From: Ligustrum vulgare
Lineage: Eukaryota > Streptophyta > Magnoliopsida > Lamiales > Oleaceae
Direction of reading: 5' to 3'
Assembly: GCA_963555705.1 (NCBI GenBank)
Contig: OY743190.1
Location: 8,221,501 to 8,285,500, forward strand
Length of the DNA stretch: 64,000 nucleotides
Position numbers and translations under genes: made by a program. The notes beneath the pieces were generated by a model. It ran no database searches and was not told the origin of the DNA. It saw only the letters and a program-made list of their open reading frames with translations. Of this stretch, positions 45,501 to 55,190 are shown piece by piece. Each line of letters opens with the position of its first letter. Positions within the stretch are counted from its first letter, which is position 1.

Positions 45501-48500
45501 TATTTATTACATATTTAGTAAGAGTTGTAGTAAATGTAATATTTGTAAATGTGTTACATTGGAAATGAAAAAAATTAGATTAATATATTTAAATATAAAT
45601 AATGTGATATCTATGTAAATGTGTTATGTAGGAAATGAACATAAATAAATGTGATATCTATTTAAATGTGTTATATAGAAAATGAAAAAATTGTATTAAT
45701 ATATTTGAATATAAATAAATGTCATATCTATGTAAATGTGTTATATTGAAAATGAAAATTTTGGATTAATATATTTGAAAATAAATAAATAAATAAATAC
45801 GTGCTATATAAATTTGTTAAGTTAAAAATAAAAATTTGAATTAATATATTTTGAAAATAAATACATAAAATCATTGAAATTTTACTTCCTAATATGTCAA
45901 TAAATGAGTAGGTTCTTCAATAAGCATATTACAAAAATAATTAATTATTTGCTATCAACCTTTTACAGCCAATGATAAGTTGGTAGAAAATTTAATCCTT
46001 TCATCATTTTGACAAAAATTGGTATGTTTAAAAAATAAGGAAAAATAAAATATATGCAAGCAACATATTAAAAAATAAAGTTAATTAAAAATCATAACAT
46101 ATTAAAAGAAAAATAGGTGATAAGGTGGGCAAATTTTCATAGAAAAACGTAAATAAAAGTCAAAAGAAATTTAATATAAAAAATTTAATTAAAAGTCAAA
46201 CTTTGAATGGTGCAGTACACTGTGTGTGCACCATTTTTTATTTTGATTAGTTTTGTTTTGTTTTGTTTTTTTTTAAATTTTAAACTCAATGACATGTGTT
46301 ATGGAGGAAATGAAAAAATTGGATGTATGTATTTTAAAATAAATAAATATATGCTATATAAATTTGTTAAGTTAGAAATTTAAAAATTGAATTAATATAT
46401 TTTGAAAATAAATAAATAAAATCATTCAAATTTTACTTCCTAATATGTCAATAAATGAGTAGGATCTTCAATACGCATGTTACAAAAATAATTAATTATT
46501 TTCTATCAACTTTTTAACCACACATATTTTTCTCTCCAATTTTCAGCCATTATTTTTTACCTCAAAATCATTTATACAGGTTTATAAATCAAACAATATT
46601 ACCAAACGGAGGCTTAATCTTTACATCATTTTGACAAAAATTGACATGTTTAAAAAATAAGGAAAAATAAAATATATTAATTAATATATTGGATTTCAAA
46701 TAAAATATATGTGAGTAACACATTAAAAAATATAGTTAATAAAAAATTATAACATATTAAAAAGGAAATAGGTGATGAGGTGGAAAAATTTTAAGAGAAA
46801 AATGTAATTAAAAATCAAAAGAATTTTATATAAAAAATTTATAAGTGCCGAATTTTGAGTGGTGCGGTATACTTAGTATACATGTAACATTTTTTTATTT
46901 TGATTAGTTTTGTCTTTTTTAAAGTTTCAAATTCAACAATATTTTGTATTGAAATTTTATTTGATTTTTTTTATTTTATTTGATATGATTATATAATCAA
47001 GATATTTTCAAAATTATGATATAAAAATTATATATTCCGTGCATCGCACGGGTAGACAACTAGATTAATATATTTGAACATAATTAATGTGATATTTATG
47101 TAAATGTGTTATGTAGGAAATGAAAAAATTGAGTTAATATATTTTAACATAAATAAATATAATATCTATGTAAATATGTTATTTTATTTATGAAATCAAA
47201 AAATTGTATTAATATATTTGAATATAAATAAATGTCATATCTATGTATATATGTTAAATTGAAATTGAAAATTTCGGATTAATATATTTGAAAATAAAAA
47301 ATCCATGCAATATAAATTTGTTAAGTTAAAAATGAAGATTTTGAATCAATATATTTTGAAAATAAATAAATAAATTATAACTTATTAAAAGGGAAATAGA
47401 TGATGAAGTGGGCAAATTTTCAGAGAAAAATGTAAATAAAAGTTTTTAAAAAAAAAATTATATAAAAAATTTAAATGAATGTCAAATTTTGAGTGGCGCG
47501 GTATACTAAATGTACATGTAACATTTTTTTTATTTTGAATAGTTTTATCTTTTTTAAAGTTTCAAATTCAATAACATTTTGTATTGAAATTTCATTTAAA
47601 TTATGTTTTTTATTTGATATGATTGAATCAAAATGTTTTTAAAATTATGATTTAAAAATTATATATTTCGTGCATCGCACGGGTAGACAACTAGTATGCA
47701 TTTGTATTACCAGTAATAGCTCTAGGATAATGGTGGTAGCGAGCGAAATTCTCTGTTTTAATTGTATAAATAAATAGTTGAATGTTTATTTATGACAGGC
47801 ATAACTTCGTATTATAGTTAGCTAGACGATGTATATTAATCTTAGAATTGACCACAAATGGTAAAATATACTAATAAGATTAAATCTTTTGGCAGATGAA
47901 ACGAAAAGTAGGTTACTTCATTGGCCCAAGCGCTTCAATATTATCAAAGGCGTTGCTAGGGGTGTAATTTATCTTCATCAAGACTCTTGGATGAGAATCA
48001 TCCATAGAGACCTCAAAGCAAGCAACATATTGCTAGATGCTCACATGAACCCGAGGATATCTGATTTTGGTATGGCTAGAAGTTTTGGCGGAGATGAGAC
48101 TGGAGTCAAGACTCGCCGGATTGTGGGAACATAGTAAGCATCTCTATAAATGTATCTAATACGTTTCAATTGCTTATAACATTATTTTCTGGTTACCACT
48201 TTTATGTAGTGGCTACATGTCACCAGAATATGTAATGGGCGGCGTGTTCTCGGTAAAATCAGATGTATATAGTTTTGGTGTCTTGGTGCTAGAAATTATC
48301 AGTGGAAAGAAGAATTGGGGATTTTCTCATAGTGATCACCACCTCAACCTTCTTGGACATGTAAGCGTTTTGTCTTATGAGAAATTGCTACACTTGTAGA
48401 AATTAAGGTCGTCTTAGCCTAATCCAAATTTATACAGGCATGGATACTTCACAAAGAAGGAAGGTCACTGGAACTAGCTGATACTAATCAAGCTGTTTCA

Positions 48501-48743
48501 CATTACTTAAAAGAAGTTCTTCGATCAATCCATGTCGGTTTGTTATGCGTGCAACAATATCCGGGAGATAGGCCTACCATGTCTACAGCAATTTTCATGC
48601 TGGAAAATGAAGTTGTGCTCCCGAACCCTAAACGTCCTGGTTTTTTCACAGGAAGAGATTCAGTTATTGCTGAGAGTTCAACCAGGAAAAATGCAGCCAA
48701 TTCACTGAACGATGTGACAATTACGCTGCTAGATGGCAGATAG
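40008..48743 (+). CDS. G-type lectin S-receptor-like serine/threonine-protein kinase, seven exons, apparently intact
   Basis: Exons 40008-41292, 41416-41538, 41632-41789, 44752-44962, 47896-48133, 48210-48360 and 48438-48743 join in phase to 823 codons plus stop, the usual family size. The protein is a plasma-membrane receptor with signal peptide (1-26), B-lectin domain ([21 protein letters not shown]), S-locus glycoprotein region, EGF-like segment ([14 protein letters not shown]), PAN domain (about 335-425; [14 protein letters not shown]) and one membrane helix (about 436-458). The kinase has GEGGFG (about 511), Lys534 in [13 protein letters not shown] with Asp631 and DFG with Asp649. It should phosphorylate Ser/Thr after an unknown extracellular signal. 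The exon 2 acceptor is shifted. Intron 3 holds decayed kinase exons that must be skipped, and intron 4 holds a Helitron. Transcription is unproven. Confidence 0.88.
42117..43733 (+). pseudogene. Decayed type-A kinase exons 4 and 5 inside intron 3
   Basis: Exon 4: 42117-42181 plus 43099-43247, separated by the MITE. It has an intact-looking acceptor (gatgtag) and encodes [20 protein letters not shown] with Asp-Phe where AVK is expected, so the catalytic Lys remains but the context is changed. It then encodes [14 protein letters not shown] and [11 protein letters not shown] before a gtacg donor. Exon 5: 43540-43733, acceptor ttggcag, encoding [26 protein letters not shown], then TGA, then DFDM instead of DFGM. 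It is truncated at the dispersed repeat. The nearest relatives are exons 4-5 of pseudogene 1, not the functional exons downstream. Confidence 0.85.
42182..43098. mobile_element. hAT-like MITE with CAGGGGCGGAGCC-type ends
   Basis: Left end CAGGGGCGGAGCCA; right end, read inversely, CAGGGTCAGAGCCAAAA. The 917-bp insert splits the type-A exon 4 within a segment equivalent to 'caaggacttgatgag'. Flanking 'ggact' and 'ggaca' look like a mutated target duplication. Inside are (GA)n tracts (about 42410-42460 and 42523-42551) and no transposase. Frames on the minus strand here come from the GA repeats. Confidence 0.65.
43735..44200. repeat. Inverted copy of the dispersed repeat at 2718-3215
   Basis: Read in reverse it matches 2718-3215: 'gcatgttacgatgg/gcgtgctttgac', 'cttgattccacca', 'tagtgtgtggccac', 'gggaacctgatcg' and 'gcactcttag'. 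It truncates decayed exon 5. No termini with target duplication are clear. Confidence 0.65.
44201..44751. other. Unassigned 3' part of intron 3
   Basis: AT-rich with no coding content. 'caactcttagtggggttatg' (44463) partly repeats 44358-44385. Confidence 0.45.
44999..47693 (+). mobile_element. Non-autonomous Helitron in intron 4, with duplicated 3' terminus
   Basis: The 5' end TCTTTATATATATAAAAGTAG follows an A, and the 3' end CGTGCATCGCACG (a hairpin of CGTGC/GCACG) then GGTAGACAACTAG is followed by T, the A^T insertion hallmark of Helitrons without target duplication. A second, nearly identical terminus (hairpin at 47039-47051, CTAG at 47060-47063) lies 630 bp inside. The interior is about 80 per cent A+T and made of imperfect tandem copies ('attaatatatttgaa(c/a)ataaataaatg', and 'gagtggtgcggtatact' near 46205, 46858 and 47490). 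No RepHel or RPA frames. It would be removed with intron 4 (44963-47895). Confidence 0.85.
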
Positions 48744-49518
48744 AAATAGGTCTATATGACATTATTTCACAATCTTTATTTCTATAGAAATAGATCTACC
48801 AAAAGGAAGGTTCTAACATGATTTGGAATCACTGTCTTCATACGACATTTGCCACCACCTGGATGAGTACTTGAAGGCTTTCAAGACAAATAGTTTGAAT
48901 GAGCTGTAATCAAACCTTTGTTACAAGTTCAAAACCAAGCTGTTCTAAACTTGTATTGAACTATAAAGATCAATTTATGTAAACTGAGTTTTTATCTTTG
49001 ATTTGGATGTCAAAATGTGTATAAGATGTTAATGATATGTTTTTCCTCATATAGGACACCTTTATTTATAGATTACCAAGTCCTGTGCACGAAAGTGTGC
49101 AATTTTTTATTTTTTTTTAACAGTATTCCTATATTTCATAAGTTACAAAAATTGTAAAAAACACATATAATTTATATAAAAATTATGTTACAATGAATGT
49201 TATTTTTTAAATGATTACGTATTATCATTGTTAATTAGGCTATGTAGTTTTTTGAAAATTATCAGACCGGTCGGCGGCTATAGAAACGGTTTCTTTTGTT
49301 TTTTTGTGTTTTCGAGGTAAAATGTGTGGTTAAAAATTGGAGAGAGAAAATGTGTGGGATTAAAAAGTTGTTTGGAAAATTGTGTAAAAAAAAAAAAAAT
49401 TTGTTTATAAACCAAAAATAAAAAATAAAACCAAGTTTGCCGAACACACTGTATAACTTATTAATGTACACCACCATTGATGTCATCCTAGGCCCTAGCC
49501 ATTACCTTCCCAAGTTTA
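48744..49518. other. 3' flank of the receptor gene; no further gene
   Basis: Probably contains the 3' untranslated region. 'aataaa'-like signals are not clear. AT-rich beyond 49100, with 'ttaaaaattggagagagaa' and poly-A near 49385. No coding content recognised. Confidence 0.5.
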
Positions 49519-50379
49519 GGTGGCGTTCTGTTTGTATTTTATTTTGTATTTTCATTTTCGAAATTTTATTGTGTTTCCTGTTTTCATTTTTGTTTTCGAA
49601 TTTGCTGAAAACGCGTTTGGTTTGTCATTTCTGAAAACTGTTTTTGAAAATGAAAAGCTAGAAAACACGTTCTGTTTGAAATTTTGCGGAATACTACTTA
49701 TACTATTTTTAATTAATTTGCTTGTAAAATACTACTGACTCAAACTCAAATTTCCTTTCACAATACACTGAAAATATGGTTACATGCAACACACTAATGT
49801 GAGCATTAAGAGTCTATATTAACACATCTTGGTGAGGTTCGGGATTTGAGAAAGCTCTAGTTCTTTTAAAATCCAGAAAATGCAAGTTTTTTCAAAACCA
49901 CCTGAGTCCATTTATCAGTGTATTTTTTGAAATATAACAACAAGAATTCTCACTTAATTTTTTTTTGTAATGTTCATATTGAATTCAATAAAACTCTATT
50001 TAAGCTTAGTTCCAAGTTAGAATAATTCTCCAAAAAAAAAAAAAAAAAAATTTATTTATTTAGGCTTAATTCCAAGCTAGGATAATTCTAAAAAAAATAA
50101 TAAATCAATAAAAACTTTATGTTAAGCTTAGTTCCAAGTTATGATAATTCTTTAAAAAAAAAAAATCCCCAAAACGTATTTTCCGCGTTTTGGACATTTT
50201 TTGTCGAAATACACACAAAACGCCTAAAACGAGGTTTTGGGCATTTTGCGTTTTGTGTACAATTTTTTTTTTTTTTTTTTTCCAAAATGTGTTTTCGAAA
50301 ATTGTAAAGAAAACGCATTTTTAGCATTTTCGAAAATAAAAACAGAAAACGACCTTAAAACAGCAAAGAGAACGGGACC
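49519..50379. mobile_element. Tourist-like MITE (TTA target duplication)
   Basis: The left end GGTGGCGTTCTGTTTG and, read inversely, the right end GGTCCCGTTCTCTTTG form imperfect inverted repeats, flanked by TTA (49516-49518 and 50380-50382). The subterminal sequences 'ttcattttcgaaa' and 'tttcgaaaat' are also inverted. The 861-bp interior is A/T-rich without a transposase. Confidence 0.65.
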
Positions 50380-50382
50380 TTA

Positions 50383-51720
50383 GATTTCCGCACCAACTGC
50401 AACCATCACCTTATATAAAAACTCAATACAAATTGACAAGCAAAATAAGAAACCATCACAAACAGCCAAAACCACCACCACCGCCACAAATCACCATTTC
50501 AAATTGTAAACTTGAATCTTCAAAATTTTTCCCCCAATTCCACAATAATATTTACCAAAATTTAGATCTTGAAGGAGAAACCATATCCCTCTGAATTCAT
50601 TTTCGATTGTGCGATCGGGGACGATTATACCAATTTCGAATTTGAAAGTCGAATGGAGGTAGTGGCGATTTTGTGAATGTTGATGTGTGTGGTGGCATGG
50701 TGATGTGATGATGAAAAATCGAAGTTGATGGCAGTGGTGGTATGTATATGTTGGTGTGCGTGGTGATTTTGATGATGGAAATACGAGTTGATGGCAGTGG
50801 CACACATTAGCGATGGTGATGGTGTGACTTGTACTTGATGCTTTTTAACCTATCTAATGCTAAACACCAATCTAGTTGATAAATAAATGACAATCCTGTT
50901 TGATCTCATGAACTTTTTTTTCAATATTTTGAGGAATTTTAGAGTTTTGGGAGAATGTGTGGTTGAGAAGTGATGAATCCCATAAAAATATGTGATTAAA
51001 AGTGAATGTGAGAAAAATTTGAAAATTTGGCATAGGACCACCAAACATGCCGTAAATCAAAGTAAATGCAAGATCACATGATTAATTTAATTGAATGTGT
51101 CAAATAAGATAAACTGATGCTAGATATTATTATTTTTTAAATAACCCAATTTTTCAAAATTTTCCATATAATTGTGAAATTGGACCTATTTTGCTCATTA
51201 AATTATTGGCCATTCATCTATAAAAATTATAGCTGATATAGTACTCAGAAATAAATTTTGTAGTTGATATTTTCATTTAACTTTTGTATGATGTAGATTA
51301 AAATCAAATCTTTTTTAATAGATTTTAATAAAAATAGATGAAATATGTCGTTGTAAAGTTGTAGATCTCATAAAATGTGTTGTCACTTTTATAACTTGAG
51401 ATTAAAATCAAATTTTTAATATGTATAGCAAACATGGGCTTAAAAAAATCTTAATCGACAACCATTAACTGCTAGCATAACTAGAAAGACCTGCTTATTT
51501 CAGGTCAATATCAAAGTCTTGTCAACACGTATTTGTATTTCCCTCGTTCACTTAGAAGCATGCATTGAATTTTGAATGCCTTTTCTTAAAGGCAATATGC
51601 TGTACATAACAATTCTATTAAACAAGAAGAACATACAGATGCTGTACATATCAATTCTATTAAACAAGAAGAACATACAGAGATACAGACTGTACTAGAA
51701 CCATGAAGATAGCTCAAAAA
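50383..51720. other. Unassigned, with a repeat shared with 19155 and old promoter sequence of receptor pseudogene 2
   Basis: About 50555-50660 matches 19160-19270. The frames at 50491-50807 (minus) are His/Ser-rich artefacts of a GTGGTGATG-rich stretch. Upstream of pseudogene 2, 'ctgtacat(a/at)caattctattaaacaagaagaacatacag' occurs twice (about 51600 and 51647). The same word occurs once upstream of the intact gene (39955-39980), marking it as ancestral 5' leader sequence. Confidence 0.5.
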
Positions 51721-51727
51721 AAAAAAA

Positions 51728-53160
51728 CATGAAGATATCGAATACAGATTTCCCCTTACTTCTTGTCTTAACCTTCTTAATGTCTGTCAAGATTTCCAAT
51801 GCAATGGATACAATAAATACTACACAGATCCTTAAGGATGGTGAGACCATTGTTTCGTCTGATGGAACTTTTGAATTGGGATTTTTTTAGCCCTGAAATT
51901 CTAAGAATCGATATAAGGGCATGTGGTACAAGATGATAACAGTTAGACTTACAAATACATCAGGAGTCTTGAAGGTTGTTGAGCCAGTGCATCTAGTTCT
52001 TCAAAACGACACTAATGGTGTTACCATATGGTCTTCCCACACATCACAAGCTGTGAAAACTCCGGTCGCAAAATTGCTGGACTCAGGAAACCTTTTCTTG
52101 AAAGATACAACTGATGATGACCCCCCGTGAATTTCCCACGGGAGAGTTCTATTATCCGACTGATATATACAGTGTTCTCAGGAATGAAGTTCGGTTGGAA
52201 CTATAAAACTGGTCAAGAAGTGTATTTATCATCGTGGAAGAGTAATAATGATCCATATTTGGGAGATTTTACATATCACTTTGAAGTTTGATCCTACTGG
52301 TTATCATCTCGAAAAGAGTTTCGCTGGTGGTGTTTAAAGGTGAACCTTGGAATGGACTCCGCTTTACTGGGATGTCATACTTGATGTATAATCCAATTTA
52401 CAAATACAAAGTAGTTCTAAACGAAAACGAGGCGTACTATTCTTTTGAGATCCTTGACAGATCAATTATTTCAAGATTTACCTTAAGTGTAAGTGGTATA
52501 GGACAGCGCCTGGCATGGAATAATCGAACACAAGGGTGGGTGGTTTACGTCACTGCTCCAACCGATAATTGTGACATTTATGGATTATGTGGTGTATATG
52601 GTAGTTGAAATGTTACAAATTCTCCAGTTTGTGGATGTTTAGATAGATTTCGGCCTAAAGATCCAGAAGAATTGGGAAATGCAGATTGGTCAAATGGATG
52701 TGTTCGCGGAACTCCCTTGAACTGCCAAAATGGAGACTTATTTCTCAAGTATATTGGTATTAAATTGCTTGTTTAACGAGATTATGAGCTAGCCTGAATG
52801 AATGCAAGGTAGCATGCCTTAGAAATTGCTCTTGTACAGCTTATTCCAGCTTGGATATAAGTGGAGGGGAAAGTGGATCCCTACTTTGGTTTCAAGACCT
52901 AGATAACACCAAAGAACTATCTGAAGGAGGAGAAGATATTTACATCATGATGGCTTCTTCTGAATTAGATAGGGACGAATAGACAATTTTTTTCCTATTA
53001 GATGATTTGTATCTTCTCGATTTAAAGCTTTATCATCAATGAAAAAATAATCCATTTTTCATTTGCCTATAAATTTTGCAGAGATAAAAGGAAAGAAAAT
53101 AATAGTTCTTGAAGTAAGTTTGTCATTGTCAGTAGGAATTTTTCTTCTTGGGCTTATTCT
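51728..53160 (+). pseudogene. S-receptor-like kinase pseudogene 2 (ectodomain only)
   Basis: Starts with ATG at 51728 (MKISNTDFPLLLVLTFLMS), very like the intact gene. An extra T after GFF causes a frameshift and stop, and the [10 protein letters not shown] codons are deleted (after 'ataacagttag'). Further indels follow ('cccccgtgaatttc', 'tgatatatacagtg', 'ctttgaagtttgatcc'), and Cys is replaced by TGA in YGSC (52605). Recognisable pieces include [50 protein letters not shown]-region and [11 protein letters not shown]. Exon 2 (from about 53086, with an intact tttgcag acceptor) ends at 'gggcttattct', where the copia LTR starts at 53161. Exons 3-7 are not seen in the window. Confidence 0.9.
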
Positions 53161-53388
53161 TGATAGAAAAAAGGTGGTTAACACAGTAAAAGAAAGAAAA
53201 GTAACAAGATAAAGAAATTAGCAGAAAAAACACATGTATTTATTCACTGCATGAAAACATAACAAACTATCAGAGATTCAAGTAGCAAACTCGAACCTGA
53301 TATGACTGCTAAAACATAGCAAATACAAAGGACTAAGTCAATATTTGACTAACTCAACAGAAAGTAGTTTCTACATTAATCTTTAACA
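53161..53388 (-). repeat. 3' LTR of the old copia element
   Basis: On the minus strand TGTTAAAGATTAATG...CCTTTTTTCTATCA, with TG...CA ends and preceded by the purine tract AAGGGAGGG. No partner LTR found to the right within the window. Confidence 0.75.
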
Positions 53389-53662
53389 CCCTCCCTTAAT
53401 GTAGAAATTTAACAACACCTAAAAGATCTCTTAAATCCATGAATTTCTTCTGTGGAAATGGCTTGGTGAATACATCTGCAACTTGATTATTGGTACTGCA
53501 ATATTCCATCATGATATTTCCTTTTGCAACTAGCTCTATATGAAATGATGATGTGTCTCAATATGCCTTGTTCTACTACGATAGATTGGATTCTTTGTCA
53601 TAACAATTGTGGATTGATTGTCACAATAAATAGCAGTCGACCCCACTTGAGTTTGCTTCATA

Positions 53663-54327
53663 TCAACCAAGATTCTTCGCAACCAAACTCTGTGACAAGC
53701 TGCTGATTGTTACTGCCATATATTCAGCTTCTGAGGATGATAAAGTCGTGGATAGTTGTTTCTTTGAGCTCCAAGAAATAGCTCCATTGCCCATAGTGAA
53801 AACATAACCCATAGTACTCTTTCGATCATCAATGTAGCCTCCCCAATCACTGTTAGAAAAACCATACAGCTTGAAGTTATTGTGCTTGTACCATATCCCA
53901 AATGAACTTGTCCCTTTCAAGTTCCTGAGAATTAATTTGGCAGCCCCCATGTGATACTTGCTTGGACTTCACATAAACCTGGAAAAGAGACTTGTTGCTT
54001 GCAAATTATTTGGCCTACTATTCGTGAGATATAATAGACTGCCAACAAGGCTTCGGTAGAGCTGAATATCGACTTTTTCTCTACCATCATCCAAGCTGAA
54101 CTTTTGATTAGTGCACATTGGAGTATTCGCATGATTGCAATCTTTTAAGCTAAACATTGTTATAAGAAGATCATTGACATATTTTTCTTGTGTTATAAAA
54201 ATCCCATTATCACACTGCTTAATTTCCAGCCCCAAAAAGAAATTCATCACTCCCAAATTGGTCATATCAAACTCATCTATCATCAGTTGCTTAAACTCAT
54301 TCAATAAAGCATCATAATTGCTTGTAT
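53663..54327 (-). pseudogene. Old copia: C-terminal RT and RNase H
   Basis: The part next to the younger element reads YDALLNEFKQLMIDEFDMTN, then MNFFLGLEIKQCDNGIFITQ, DDGREKVDIQLYRSLVGSLL and YLTNSRPN. A frameshift leads to a MGAAKLILRNLKGTSSFGIW stretch, then LYGFSNSDWGG, DDRKSTMGYVF and SSSEAEYMA of the copia RNase H. The expected DNQS..KN segment is present only in broken form (53600-53660). Confidence 0.8.
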
Positions 54328-55145
54328 TGTTGGGGAAAAATTTATTCGGACCACAAACGGAATTGCCAACACAAGTAGCAACCGCCAAATATTTCCCCTC
54401 AAACTCCGTGTGATTAAAATAGGAAATCAACAACTCAATCAAGCCAATCCAAACAATAGAATATCGAAATTATAAATACCAAAGCGATAACACCAATAAT
54501 TATTTAACGTCGTAAAACCCTCCAATGAGAAGGGAAAATCGACGGGGCAAACCGACAATTCCACTATTATCAAATAATAGGAATACAATATTTCTTTCCT
54601 AGATTTTTGCCCTAAATCTAGAAGTAACCAATACACACCTTCAAGAATTAATCTTGGCACCCAAAACATACATCATCTAATACAATAGATGGAACCCCAA
54701 CAACAACAACAATAATGGAGATTAAATGGCACCTAAACCATTCTAAGATAATACTTAGAGAAACTCAAATCTTGAAGAAGAAGAATACACAATAATCAAC
54801 ACTTTCTTCTCCAAAATATAACAAGAAAATAGCACCTTTTATTCTCCAAATGTTGTATGCATTTGTGTTGAAATTTCATACCAAAAATGAGGAAATTTAC
54901 AGCTCCATTGCAGTCCCCTGTGCGTAATATTTTTGGTCTCTGCGTAAGAGAAAAAGCCTCTGTTCGTGCGTTGAAGAAATTGAAGACCCAGCCCTCAGCC
55001 TCTCTCTTTTTGAATTGTATATTGCAATGATCATTTCCCTTTTGCTTTTAATTAGACTAGGCTTTACTTTTTAGAAATTGCACCAAAGTCCTCCATGTAT
55101 TATTGTCAATTTAAAATGGGCTGGAACTTATATTTAAGCCCAACA
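54328..55145 (-). repeat. 3' LTR of the young copia
   Basis: Offset exactly 4,887 bp from the other LTR with the same length and no visible differences. It contains a Tyr/Leu-rich 76-codon frame that also occurs, identically, in the other LTR and is not a gene. Confidence 0.93.
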
Positions 55146-55158
55146 ATCTCCCCCTCCA
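55146..55158 (-). promoter_or_regulatory. Polypurine tract of the young copia
   Basis: On the minus strand GGAGGGGGAGAT lies directly before the 3' LTR, the primer for plus-strand DNA synthesis. Confidence 0.85.
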
Positions 55159-55190
55159 GCCCATGAGGGAGGTACACCACAAGACTCCAG

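Noticed and set aside
50491..50807. His/Ser-rich minus-strand frames
   Set aside because: Overlapping frames across a GTGGTGATG-rich simple stretch with no family resemblance.
54439..54669. 76-codon frame repeated identically at 59326-59556 as a duplicated small gene
   Set aside because: Both copies lie inside the two LTRs of one retrotransposon.
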